In this document: piece by piece, positions 48,142-56,140 of the stretch
How positions within the stretch are numbered: the stretch's first letter is position 1
Layout: every line of letters begins with the position of its first letter
Assembly: GCF_030709675.1 (NCBI RefSeq)
Contig: NZ_JAUZQD010000011.1
Span: 1-64,000 of the forward strand
Reading direction: 5' to 3'
Source of the DNA: Symbioplanes lichenis
GTDB taxonomy: Bacteria > Actinomycetota > Actinomycetes > Mycobacteriales > Micromonosporaceae
DNA: 64,000 nt
The notes under the pieces: generated by a model
The model's database searches: none
Told to the model about the DNA's origin: nothing
The model's input: the letters and a program-made list of their open reading frames with translations, nothing else
Position numbers and translations under genes: made by a program

Positions 48142-49119
48142 TCAGGCCGGGTCGCCGGGGAGCAGGAGGATCTTGCCGATGTGGTCGCTCGCCTCCATCA
48201 GGCGGTGGGCCTCGGCGGCGTCGCGCATCTCCAGGGTGCGGTCGATGATCGGGCGGATCTCGCCGGCGTCGAGGAGGGGCCAGACCTGGTTGCGGACGCC
48301 GCGGACGATGCGGGCCTTGTCGTCGGCCGGGCGGGCGCGGAGCGTCGTGGCCGAGATCGTGCCGCGCTTGGCCATCAGGGCGCCGAGGTTGAGCTCCGCC
48401 TTGCTGCCGCCCTGCATGCCGATCGTGGCGATGTGGCCGTCCGGGGCGAGCGCCTCGATGTTGCGGGCCAAGTATTTCGCGCCGATGATGTCGAGGATGA
48501 CGTCGGCGCCGCGGCCGCCGGTGAAGTCGCGGACCGCCTCGACGAAGTCGGTCGTGCTGTAGTCGATCGCCAAGTCGGCGCCGAGGGCGCGCAGCTGGTC
48601 GTGCTTGGCCTCGCGGGCGGTCACGATCACCGTGGCGCCCAGGGCTTTGCCCAGCTGCACGGCGAAGGTGCCGATGCCGCCCCCGCCGCCGTGCACCAGC
48701 AGCACGCGGCCCTTGCGCAGGCGGGCGAGGTCGACGACGTTGGACCAGACCGTGCACGCGACCTCGGGCAGCGCCGCGGCCTCCTGCACGCTCATGCCCT
48801 GCGGGATCGGCAGCAGCTGACCGGCGGGCACGGCGACCTGCTCGGCGTAGCCCCCGCCGGCGAGCAGGGCACAGACGCGCTCGCCGACGTGGTGGCCGGT
48901 CACCTCGGCGCCGACCGCGGTGATCACCCCGGCGCACTCCAGGCCCGGCCACGCGGGGGTGCCGGGCGGCGGCGGATATTTGCCCTGGCGCTGCATGACG
49001 TCGGCCCGGTTGACCGCCGCCGCGGTCACCTCCACGACGACATCCCCGGGGCCCGGCTGAGGGTCGGGCACCTCGGACCAGACGAGGCCGTCCGGCTCCT
49101 CGATCACCACTGCGTGCAT
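48142..49119 (-). CDS. NAD(P)H:quinone oxidoreductase, zeta-crystallin type
   Basis: The product is a 325-residue medium-chain reductase. EVTAAAVNRADVMQRQGKYPPPPG, PGLECAGVITAVG, GERVCALLAGGGYAEQVAVP and the nucleotide motif VLLVHGGGGGIGTFAVQLGKALG (quoted in part) identify the zinc-free PIG3/Qor branch. It reduces quinones at the expense of NADPH. ATG 49119 starts the conserved N-terminus; the frame upstream is open ten codons further. Although convergent with the second soxR, it fits the same regulon by function. Any SoxR site for it would lie upstream of 49119, where I see no clear dyad. Confidence 0.87.
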   Translation of the reverse strand: MHAVVIEEPDGLVWSEVPDPQPGPGDVVVEVTAAAVNRADVMQRQGKYPPPPGTPAWPGLECAGVITAVGAEVTGHHVGERVCALLAGGGYAEQVAVPAGQLLPIPQGMSVQEAAALPEVACTVWSNVVDLARLRKGRVLLVHGGGGGIGTFAVQLGKALGATVIVTAREAKHDQLRALGADLAIDYSTTDFVEAVRDFTGGRGADVILDIIGAKYLARNIEALAPDGHIATIGMQGGSKAELNLGALMAKRGTISATTLRARPADDKARIVRGVRNQVWPLLDAGEIRPIIDRTLEMRDAAEAHRLMEASDHIGKILLLPGDPA

Positions 49120-49156
49120 GACCCTCAGCTTGCCCCGGGGGTACGACAACTAACTC

Positions 49157-50983
49157 CTACGACCACTTCTGGTTGGCGGCGCCCGTGCACGTCCAGATCT
49201 GCAGTTTCGCCCCGTCGGCGGTGCTGTTGCCGACGATGTCGAGGCACTTGCCGGACGCCACGTTGACCAGGTCACGGGCGGCGGTCAGGGTCCACTGCTG
49301 GTTCGTACCGCCGAAGCAGTCCCACAGTTGGACCGCCGAGCCGTCGGCCGTGCCGTTGTCCTTGACGTCGAGGCACTTGCCGAGGGCCTGAACCGTGCCG
49401 TTCGCGTTCCGGGTCCACGTCTGGTTGGGGCCCGAGGTGCAGGTCCACATCTGCGGCAGGTTGCCGTTGGCCGTGGAACCATTGGTCACGTCCAGGCACT
49501 TGCCGGTGTCGCTGCGGATGGCGCTACCGGTGTTGCTGCCGCCGCCGGACTGAGTCCCGGACCACGTGAAGGTGGCCGAGGTCTGTGCCGGCAGGCTGTA
49601 GACGAACGACTGGCCGCCCCAGTTGACCTTGACGCTCTGCGGGCTGCCGCTGGTGTTGTACGCGATCAGCGCCTTCGAGCCGTCGGCGTTGCGGAACGCG
49701 ACGTTCGGCACCGTGCCGTTGGCGCTCGAGTCGATCCGTACGGCCCCGGGCCGCACGAACTTCGTCAGGTGCCCCATCGTGTAGTACTCGATCGTGTAGT
49801 CCACCTGTCCGCGCCGGGCGTCGTTGCGGTGCACGGTGATCAGGCCCGTACAGGTGCCGCAGCCGCCGTTGTGCGGGCCCATGTTCTCGTCGACCGCCAT
49901 TGACCACTTGGTCCAGCTGCGGCCCCAGTTGCGGAAGTACTCGATCAGGTCGCCCATGTCCTCGGCGTGCTGGTTGCCGACCCACGTGCCGCCCGAGTGC
50001 TCGGTCATGTACGCGTTCACGTTCGGGAACTGGTTGTGGACATTGGTCGCGACGCTCGGGCTGCCGCCGTAGTCGTGCCACGCGATGCCGCCGAAGTTGG
50101 GGTGGTTGCGGATGGCGGTGTCGTTGAGCAGCGGCGCGACCCACGTGTCGTACGTGTCGAAGTTCCAGTCGCCGATGAGCAGCTTGGTGTTGAGTCCCGC
50201 GCCCTGCAACGCCGGCAACAGGTTGGTCTTGGCGAAGTACTGGAGGCCCGAAGCGTTCCACTGCATCGACGGGTAGCCCGCGCAGCAGGTCGGCTCGTTC
50301 TGCTCGGTCACGTACCGGATCGGCACGCCCTGGGCCTGGTAGCCCTGGATGTACTTCACGAAGTACTGCGCGTAGGCCCCGTAATACTGCGACTGCAGAT
50401 ACCCCTGGCTGTACGCGTTGTTGTCCTTCATCCACGGCGGCGCCGACCAGGGCGAGGCCATGACGAACGCGGACGGGTTGAGGGCGATCGCCTGCTTGGT
50501 GAGCGCCATGACGTCGGCGTCCCGGCTCAGCGAGAAGTCGTTGACGTCGCAGCAGGTGGTGTCGTACGAGTAGCTGTTCTGCGCCAGGTCGGACGAGCCG
50601 ATGACGTTGCGCAGGGCGCTGACGCCGATCCCGGCCGACGGGCTGAACAGCTTCGTCATGACCTCGTTCTGGGTGGCCGCCGACAGCGCCCCGCTGCCCC
50701 GAATGTCGAAGGCGGCGGTGTCCGTGAAGGAGGCACCCGCCCCCTCGAACTGCTGGTACGTCGTGTTCTCGTTGACATTGATCGTCTGGTTCGCGCCGCC
50801 GGTGGACGCGGCGAAGTTGATCGGCGTCTGCTGCTGCAGACCCCGCGAGACGGTACGGCCACCGCCGTCACTCGTCGTCGTCAGATACACCTGCACCTGT
50901 TCGTTGGCGGCGAGCGCCGGGGGCGTACCGACGAGCGCCACCCCCGTCACGACGGCGAGGGCGAGGAGGGATCTTCTGATCAT
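49157..50983 (-). CDS. secreted GH30 glycosidase with ricin-type (CBM13) domain
   Basis: The product is an extracellular enzyme of 608 residues. Signal peptide MIRRSLLALAVVTGVALVG with cleavage after PPALA. A glycoside hydrolase 30 barrel follows (about 50-460): FEGAGASFTDTAA, the acid/base glutamate in VTEQNEPTCC and the nucleophile in YMTEHSGGTW. A small beta domain precedes a Ser/Gly linker, and the last 130 residues form a three-fold ricin repeat with GKCLD and Q-x-W motifs in each (QMW/QTW, QLW/QQW, QIW/QKW). GH30 members of this type cut beta-1,6- or beta-1,3-glucans or xylan. AAGGGAG supports ATG 50983. Confidence 0.9.
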   Translation of the reverse strand: MIRRSLLALAVVTGVALVGTPPALAANEQVQVYLTTTSDGGGRTVSRGLQQQTPINFAASTGGANQTINVNENTTYQQFEGAGASFTDTAAFDIRGSGALSAATQNEVMTKLFSPSAGIGVSALRNVIGSSDLAQNSYSYDTTCCDVNDFSLSRDADVMALTKQAIALNPSAFVMASPWSAPPWMKDNNAYSQGYLQSQYYGAYAQYFVKYIQGYQAQGVPIRYVTEQNEPTCCAGYPSMQWNASGLQYFAKTNLLPALQGAGLNTKLLIGDWNFDTYDTWVAPLLNDTAIRNHPNFGGIAWHDYGGSPSVATNVHNQFPNVNAYMTEHSGGTWVGNQHAEDMGDLIEYFRNWGRSWTKWSMAVDENMGPHNGGCGTCTGLITVHRNDARRGQVDYTIEYYTMGHLTKFVRPGAVRIDSSANGTVPNVAFRNADGSKALIAYNTSGSPQSVKVNWGGQSFVYSLPAQTSATFTWSGTQSGGGSNTGSAIRSDTGKCLDVTNGSTANGNLPQMWTCTSGPNQTWTRNANGTVQALGKCLDVKDNGTADGSAVQLWDCFGGTNQQWTLTAARDLVNVASGKCLDIVGNSTADGAKLQIWTCTGAANQKWS

Positions 50984-51199
50984 GGGGACTCCCTTCCGAC
51001 CGGGGTGGGGGCCCCGGTCTGACAGGTAAGAACCCGAACTAATCACAGCGGTCGATTCAGCGTCAACCGCCCTGACCTGCAGCAATGCGATGTTTCAGCA
51101 GCTCCGTCCGCTGTTTCATAGGGTGAAAAAAGTACGTGCCACCGGTCTCCTGCGGCCGCTCCGGAGCCGATCTGGCAGACTGAGTCCCGCCGCAGTCCG

Positions 51200-51284
51200 G
51201 GAGGGTTCGCCTAGTGGCCGATGGCGCCGGTCTTGAAAACCGGTAAGGGGAAACTCTTCGTGGGTTCGAATCCCACACCCTCCG
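51200..51284 (+). tRNA. tRNA-Ser (anticodon UGA)
   Basis: The 85-base gene folds as a class II tRNA. The acceptor arm GGAGGGT (51200-51206) pairs with ACCCTCC (51277-51283). The anticodon stem CCGGT/ACCGG encloses CTTGAAA, anticodon TGA at 51234-51236. A serine-type variable arm (AAGGGGAAACTCTT region) and the T-loop TTCGAAT follow. Discriminator G is at 51284. CCA is not encoded, as is common in Actinobacteria. It stands alone in an intergenic region. Confidence 0.95.
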
Positions 51285-51321
51285 CTCGCACGCTCAGCTG
51301 AACAAGGGTGGCCACGCCGTC

Positions 51322-52101
51322 ATGAGCAGCAGACTGAAGGCCATGGGGCGCGAGGCCGTGGAGATCGCCGAGCGGGGCTCCTATCGCGACCCGGCCGGCG
51401 CGGACGTGACGATCGACGCGACGAGCGCCGTGGCGGGCACCCGGATGTACGGGCCGGAGGTCGCGCTCTCTCCGGCCGCCTACGACGGGGAAGTCGCCAT
51501 CGAGGTCACCGGCGAGTCCACATTGGCGGCCGCGCGGCGGCTCGGCGGGGACGTGGCGGCGCTCGTCTTCGCGTCGGCGCGCAACCCGGGCGGCGGATTC
51601 CTCAACGGGGCTCAGGCGCAGGAGGAGAGCATCGCGCGCAGCTCGGCGCTCTACCCGTGTCTGCTGGCGGCTCGCGAGTTCTACGAGTACCACCGGGCGC
51701 ACGCGGAGCTGACGTACTCGGACCGGGTTGTGTACTCGCCGGGCGTACCCGTCTTCCGGGATGATCGGGGCGAGTTGCTGCCGGACCCGTACCTGGTGTC
51801 CTTCCTTACCGCGGCCGCGCCGAATCTCGGGGCGATCCGGCGCAATCAGCCGCAGCTGGCCGCCTCGATGCCGGAGATCCTGCGCCGACGGGCGGGCCGG
51901 GTGCTCGAGGTGGCGGCGGCGCACGGGCATCGGCGGGTCGTGCTCGGCGCGTGGGGGTGCGGGGTCTTCGGCAACGACCCGGTGGTGGTCGCGCGGGCCT
52001 TCGCGGAGGCGCTGAGGGAGCGGCCCTTCGAGCGGGTGGTCTTCGCGGTGCTCGGACCGAACCGGACCGAGTTCGAGAGCGTGTTACCAGGCCTTCTGTA
52101 G
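51322..52101 (+). CDS. bacterial poly(ADP-ribose) glycohydrolase-like macrodomain protein (TIGR02452)
   Basis: The product has 259 residues and removes ADP-ribose chains from proteins or DNA. The microbial PARG signature is complete: ARNPGGGFLNGAQAQEESIAR, i.e. GGG, a short gap, then QEE with the catalytic glutamate at about residue 104. SSALYPCLL, YSPGVPVFRDDRG and VVLGAWGCGVFGNDP are the conserved macrodomain strands. No ADP-ribosyltransferase gene is in view, so its target is open. The 3' end overlaps lipB by 18 bases in convergent orientation. ATG 51322 has no strong ribosome site but starts the conserved region. Confidence 0.9.
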   Translation: MSSRLKAMGREAVEIAERGSYRDPAGADVTIDATSAVAGTRMYGPEVALSPAAYDGEVAIEVTGESTLAAARRLGGDVAALVFASARNPGGGFLNGAQAQEESIARSSALYPCLLAAREFYEYHRAHAELTYSDRVVYSPGVPVFRDDRGELLPDPYLVSFLTAAAPNLGAIRRNQPQLAASMPEILRRRAGRVLEVAAAHGHRRVVLGAWGCGVFGNDPVVVARAFAEALRERPFERVVFAVLGPNRTEFESVLPGLL

Positions 52102-52716
52102 GTGCCGCGCGAGCGTGTCGCGGATCTCGGCCTCGGCCGGCAGCGGCACGCCCTGACGGTCGGACAGGCGGCGCAGGGAGGTCATCCGGACGTCGTCGAG
52201 GCCACAGGCGACGAACGTGTCGAAGACGGACAGGTCCGGATCGATGTTGAGCGCGAAGCCGTGGCTGGTCACGCCGCCGCGGATGCGCATGCCGATCGAG
52301 ACGAGCTTCTCGCCGTCGGGAGTCCACACGCCGACCAGACTGGGCGAGCCCTTCGGCGTGTCCCGGCGCACGGTGGCGAAGCCGAGGTCGCCCAGCGCGG
52401 CGACGAGAGTCGTCTCGAGCCACCGGACGACGTCGCCCGGGCCGCGCTCCCGCAGGTTGAGCACGAGATAGCCGATCAGCTGCCCGGGCCCGTGATAGGT
52501 CGCGTGGCCGCCGCGGTCGGTGCGCACAGTGGGGATGCGGGCGAGGTCGGCGGGCAGTTCCGAGACGGGGGTCGTGTGCCCGTACGTGATGATCGGCGGG
52601 TGGCTCAGCAGGAAGAGCCGGTCGGGAGCCCGCCCGGCCTGGCGCTCCGCCACCCAGCCCGCCATGCTCCGCACACCCTCGTCATAGGGCAGCTCACCGA
52701 GGTCGACGCGCTCCAT
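52084..52716 (-). CDS. lipB: octanoyltransferase LipB
   Basis: The product transfers octanoyl from acyl carrier protein to lipoyl domains, the first step of lipoate synthesis. It has 210 residues. RGGHATYHGPGQLIGYLVL is the family motif, followed by KLVSIGMRIRGGVTSHGFAL with the catalytic lysine and DTFVACGLDDVRMTSL with the cysteine nucleophile. ATG 52716 is used; the reading frame continues upstream without family resemblance. LipA normally lies next to it in Actinobacteria, but here the neighbours are the PARG gene and an NlpC/P60 gene, so lipA has been separated. Confidence 0.92.
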   Translation of the reverse strand: MERVDLGELPYDEGVRSMAGWVAERQAGRAPDRLFLLSHPPIITYGHTTPVSELPADLARIPTVRTDRGGHATYHGPGQLIGYLVLNLRERGPGDVVRWLETTLVAALGDLGFATVRRDTPKGSPSLVGVWTPDGEKLVSIGMRIRGGVTSHGFALNIDPDLSVFDTFVACGLDDVRMTSLRRLSDRQGVPLPAEAEIRDTLARHLQKAW

Positions 52717-52932
52717 CGGCCCAGTGTGCTCCCGGGCCGGCCGGACGCCGCGTGTTCTTCGCCACGGTTGCCGCGACATCACCCGGTCGATACCGCGGCG
52801 AAAGTGTTTCCACCAGCGGGAACGGGGTACGCGCGGGCGCGCGAACGACGGCTTCTCTCCGGCGGAGACGATCTCGAAATCGTCGGCGACACCCGGATGA
52901 TTTTGCGTGTTCCGCCTTATCCAGGAGCGAAC

Positions 52933-53046
52933 ATGTGTTGGCATGGTCGACGGAATAACCCAATTTGCCCGGGTTCCCATTGTCGGCGGTCAACGGCTGA
53001 CAACTGCGGCGGCCGATGTGGTCCGCTGCGAATGGGATTCGCGTGA
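52933..53046 (+). CDS. possible 37-codon cysteine-rich reading frame
   Basis: An ATG with CCAGGAGCG six bases upstream opens a 37-codon frame ending in TGA at 53046. The product would be basic and hold five cysteines, starting MCWHGRR. It overlaps the start region of the NlpC/P60 gene in another frame. It might be a leader or upstream frame that tunes the endopeptidase, or it may be chance. The remainder of the 52717-53017 gap holds one short dyad, GACGAT-ATCGTC (52867-52884). Confidence 0.25.
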   Translation: MCWHGRRNNPICPGSHCRRSTADNCGGRCGPLRMGFA

Positions 53047-53908
53047 GTGCCCCGGGCCGAACTCGGAGGCTTCGCTGTCCCGTCCGTCCTCCGGCCGTGT
53101 GCTGGCCGTCGGCGTTCTCGCGCTGGCCGTCGGTGTCCCGGCCCTCGAGCCCGTCGCCTCTCCCGCTGAGGCGCAGATCCCCCCGACCCGAGCTGCTGAC
53201 ACAGTCGAATTACCCCAGGTCGGCACGGTCGAACCACTTTTGTCGCTCCGGCCGGAGCGGCCGGCGTCACGAGCCGCGGTCCGGCGGGCGGTCCGGCAAC
53301 CGGCCGCGGCCGCGCTGCGTGCGGCGCAACGTCAAGTGCTGGCGGTACGCCGGGCGGCCCTCGCCCGTGAAGCGGTGCCCGAGCCCCCGGAAAATCAGCA
53401 GTCCGCGACTTTGCGCGCAATTGTCGAGCAGCGGGCAGCCCGTCTTGCCGCGCGCCGGGCCGCGCTTGTGGCCGCTCAGAAACGGGTCACTCAGCGGCGG
53501 GTCCTGATGAGGCGCACGGTCGTCGCTCCCCAGCGAAAAGTGACGGTGCGCACACGTGCGATCCCGCGCCGGCACCCCACGGGGATGAGCGCGGTCCTCG
53601 CGTTCGCCCGGTCACAGGTCGGCAAGCGCTACTCGGCCGGCGCCTCGGGCCCCAACTCGTTCGACTGCTCGGGCTTCACCAAGTCGGCGTACCGGCTCAT
53701 GGGTCTGTCGTTGCCGCACTCGTCGGGCGCGCAGGCGGCCCGGGCCCGGACGGTGTCGCGCTCCGCGGCCCGTCCCGGCGACCTGGTCGTCGGCCCGGGG
53801 CACGTGGGAATCTACATGGGCGGCGGCATGATGATCGACGCCGGGAACTCGCGCACCGGGGTGGTCTACCGCAGGCTCTACCGCGGGCTGCACATCGAGC
53901 GATTCTGA
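53018..53908 (+). CDS. secreted NlpC/P60 peptidoglycan endopeptidase
   Basis: The product cuts peptide stems of peptidoglycan. From GTG 53018 it has 296 residues. A signal segment RVLAVGVLALAVGVPALEPV is followed by a long Arg/Ala-rich helical region (about 85-190) that may bind the wall or form a coiled coil. The C-terminal NlpC/P60 domain has VGKRYSAGASGPNSFDCSGF with the catalytic cysteine, GHVGIYMG with the histidine, and MMIDAGNSRTG. The start is uncertain. The frame opens at 52907 and could include earlier starts at 52907 or 52943, which would put a 50-residue tail ahead of the signal peptide. A strong terminator follows. Confidence 0.8.
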   Translation: MVRCEWDSRECPGPNSEASLSRPSSGRVLAVGVLALAVGVPALEPVASPAEAQIPPTRAADTVELPQVGTVEPLLSLRPERPASRAAVRRAVRQPAAAALRAAQRQVLAVRRAALAREAVPEPPENQQSATLRAIVEQRAARLAARRAALVAAQKRVTQRRVLMRRTVVAPQRKVTVRTRAIPRRHPTGMSAVLAFARSQVGKRYSAGASGPNSFDCSGFTKSAYRLMGLSLPHSSGAQAARARTVSRSAARPGDLVVGPGHVGIYMGGGMMIDAGNSRTGVVYRRLYRGLHIERF

Positions 53909-53923
53909 AAGGTGCTGGACGGC

Positions 53924-53957
53924 AGTCGGCACCCGCCCGGACGGGCGGGTGCCGACT
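53924..53957 (+). terminator. terminator of the NlpC/P60 gene
   Basis: AGTCGGCACCCGCCC (53924-53938) and GGGCGGGTGCCGACT (53943-53957) form a perfect 15-bp stem with a four-base loop, 16 bases beyond the stop. The T run is short. The rest of the 310-base gap to 54218 holds TTAGTCTCGG (54157-54166), also seen upstream of arcA, as a likely promoter element. Confidence 0.85.
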
Positions 53958-54218
53958 TGCCGGTCGTCCGGCGCTGGACGAACCTGTCACCACCGGGCAC
54001 GGGGATCTCTGCCGCACGAACCCGGTCGGATGTCTGACATGACTATCGCCCGGCGCAAGCCCGGGGACGCGCACCACCTGTGCGTTTTCCTTCCGTGCTG
54101 TTCCCGCTTCCTTCCGGGCTGTTTCCGGGCCGAAAGGCGGCGGACATCTGAGCTGGTTAGTCTCGGCTCCACCAGGGCAACAGGTCCCGACACTCATCAG
54201 TCGAGGAGGGCTACGCGC

Positions 54219-54749
54219 ATGAGCCTGGAGCGTCCCACCGCACCGGATCCCTACGACCTCCTGCCGGCGGTGCCCGCGTTCACGGTCACCAGCACCGACG
54301 TGACCGACGGCCAGCAGCTGGACGAGCTGTACGTGCACACCAGCGTCGGCGGCAAGAACCTCTCCCCGCAGCTCGCCTGGTCCGGCTTCCCGGCCGAGAC
54401 CCGCGGCTTCGTGGTCACCTGCTTCGACCCGGACGCCCCCACGGGCAGCGGCTTCTGGCACTGGGTGGTGGTCAACCTGCCGGCGTCGGTCACCGAGCTG
54501 CCGCGCGGGGCCGACCCGCTGCCGGACGGCGCCTTCAGCATCCGGTCCGACTACGGCGACAGTGGGTACGGCGGAGCCGCCCCGCCGCCCGGAGACCGCC
54601 CCCACCGGTACGTCTTCGCGGTGCACGCCATCGACGTCGACCGGCTGGAGGTCGGCGAGGGCGCGACGCCCGCGTACGTCGGCTTCAACCTCGCGTTCCA
54701 CACCCTGGCCCGCGCGACGATCCGGCCGACCTACCAGATCAAGGGCTGA
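54219..54749 (+). CDS. YbhB/YbcL family PEBP-like protein
   Basis: The product has 176 residues of the phosphatidylethanolamine-binding (Raf-kinase-inhibitor-like) fold: VGGKNLSPQLAWSGFP, VTCFDPDAPTGSGFWHWVVVNLP (quoted in part: DPDAPTGSGFWHWVV), the ligand-site SDYGDSGYGGAAPPPGD and the strand HRYVFAVHAID. Bacterial members are common and of uncertain role; they may bind small phosphorylated or phospholipid head-group ligands. No signal peptide. ATG 54219 is supported by GAGGAGGG at 54203-54210. It is transcribed alone, with repeats and two hairpins downstream. Confidence 0.9.
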   Translation: MSLERPTAPDPYDLLPAVPAFTVTSTDVTDGQQLDELYVHTSVGGKNLSPQLAWSGFPAETRGFVVTCFDPDAPTGSGFWHWVVVNLPASVTELPRGADPLPDGAFSIRSDYGDSGYGGAAPPPGDRPHRYVFAVHAIDVDRLEVGEGATPAYVGFNLAFHTLARATIRPTYQIKG

Positions 54750-54763
54750 CCCGGCCCAATCCA

Positions 54764-54814
54764 CCGCGCCCGGCACCGCACCGCGCCCGGCACCGCACCG
54801 CGCCCGGCACCGCA
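54764..54814. repeat. 17-bp tandem repeat, three perfect copies
   Basis: CCGCGCCCGGCACCGCA occurs three times (54764, 54781, 54798) behind the PEBP stop. It is a short slippage-type array with no resemblance to the gene end. Confidence 0.93.
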
Positions 54815-54899
54815 CCGGGCCGGCTCGGTGGCATCCGGCCTCACGGGGCCGAGATGCATGAACTGGTCTGTCCGGCCATCGACGTCCGAGGCCGCGGCA

Positions 54900-54934
54900 G
54901 CCTCCGCTCAGGGCGGGCGGCCCTGAGCGGAGGC
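54900..54934. terminator. 15-bp perfect hairpin, convergent intergenic region
   Basis: GCCTCCGCTCAGGGC (54900-54914) pairs perfectly with GCCCTGAGCGGAGGC (54920-54934) over a five-base loop. With the hairpin ten bases on, it probably separates the PEBP gene from the methyltransferase gene. Confidence 0.8.
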
Positions 54935-54944
54935 TCCGGACACG

Positions 54945-54976
54945 ACGAAGCCCGCCGGGGGTCCGGCGGGCTTCGT
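54945..54976. terminator. 14-bp perfect hairpin, convergent intergenic region
   Basis: ACGAAGCCCGCCGG (54945-54958) pairs with CCGGCGGGCTTCGT (54963-54976), loop four bases. This is the second of a tandem terminator pair. The 185 bases from here to the methyltransferase stop (55163) are G-rich and hold no other signal I can support; the whole convergent gap is 413 bases. Confidence 0.85.
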
Positions 54977-55162
54977 GCTACTCACTACACACTCCTCGTC
55001 ACCGCGGGGGCGCGTGCCGCGGGGCGGGGTCTTCGTCACCGGGGCGGGCCCGGTGGTGCTCACAGCTGCGGTCGGCGACACACGGATGGGTGCCGAGCGG
55101 TCGAGCGGGTCAGCCCGGCGGCACGTATGTGGTCGCCGGGCGGGCCGGGGTGGTGGGGCTGG

Positions 55163-55876
55163 TCAGCCGGGGACCTTCGCGACGACGAAGACCGACTGGC
55201 CGAAGGGCGGCTTCATGACCGTCTCGGCGGCCTTGGTGACCGGGAGGACAAGCTTGTCGTAGAAGCTGACCATGCCGCCCTCCTTGGGGGCGAGCTTGAA
55301 GATGCTGGTCGCGCCGTAGTAGCCGATGAGGCCCAGGGCGTTCGCGTAGTGCAGCTTCTCGATGGTGAGGCCGGCCTCGGTCATGGCGGCGCGCATCGTC
55401 TTCTTGGTGTAGCGGCGGATGTGGCCCGTCGCGATGTCCACGTGGCTCATGGCGAACATGAACGCCGGGACGATGAGGATGATCCGGCCGCCCGGGCGGA
55501 CCAGCTCGGCCATGCTGCGCAGGGCGCCGACGTGGTCCTCGATGTGCTCGAGCACGTTGTAGGACACGGCCGCGCTGTATTCCCCGGCGGCGTCGGCCGC
55601 GGGGAGGAGCATCTGCCGGACGTCGATCGTCGGGTGGTCGGCCAGGCGCTCCTTGAGCTGCACCAGCCGGTCCGGGTCGGCCTCGGTGGCGGTGAAGTGC
55701 GGGACGTGCTCCGCCCAGGCCAGGGCGTAGTCGCCGAGACCGCTGCCGATCTCGATCGGGTTCTCCCCCAGGTAGGGGATCGCGAGCTCGACGAACCAGC
55801 GGCGGTGGTTCACGGCCGTGGCGAGGCCTTCGAGCACTTCGGACTGGACCCTCTGGTCACCAGTGATGTCTGCCAT
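55163..55876 (-). CDS. class I SAM-dependent methyltransferase
   Basis: The product has 237 residues. PIEIGSGLGDYALAWAEH is motif I, TATEADPDRL the acidic motif for the adenosine ribose, SYNVLEHIEDHVGALRSMAELVRPGGRIILIVP (in part YNVLEHIEDH) the motif II/III region. The C-terminal half (IRRYTKKTMRAAMTEAG, ALGLIGYYGATSIF) resembles methyltransferases found with membrane glycosyltransferases. The substrate is unknown. GAGGGA precedes ATG 55876. It is divergent, 264 bases away, from the GT-C-like membrane protein, which may supply its context. Confidence 0.85.
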   Translation of the reverse strand: MADITGDQRVQSEVLEGLATAVNHRRWFVELAIPYLGENPIEIGSGLGDYALAWAEHVPHFTATEADPDRLVQLKERLADHPTIDVRQMLLPAADAAGEYSAAVSYNVLEHIEDHVGALRSMAELVRPGGRIILIVPAFMFAMSHVDIATGHIRRYTKKTMRAAMTEAGLTIEKLHYANALGLIGYYGATSIFKLAPKEGGMVSFYDKLVLPVTKAAETVMKPPFGQSVFVVAKVPG

Positions 55877-56140
55877 AAGTGTGGTTCCCTCGTCTTGCCG
55901 ATCCGAGCTGACAGCGGGACCGGACGAGTTAACCATCCGGTGCGCTCAACCGAAAGTTGAGCGGGGGGCCACCGCTTCATTTTTGCCTGATTGAGACATT
56001 GCCCCTCGGTGTACCCAACTTCCTTCCCATCATGCACGACGCGTGCACGGCCGGTCGAAAAGCGGATCCATATCGGGTCGGTCACGCCTCGCCCGCCCGT
56101 CACTGCTCTGTTACCAACCTCGGTTAGGCTCGCCGTTGCT

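Noticed and set aside
52717..53017. c-di-AMP (ydaO/yuaA) riboswitch before the NlpC/P60 gene
   Set aside because: Such riboswitches often precede actinobacterial wall hydrolases, but the conserved ydaO motifs could not be found in this gap, only a short dyad.
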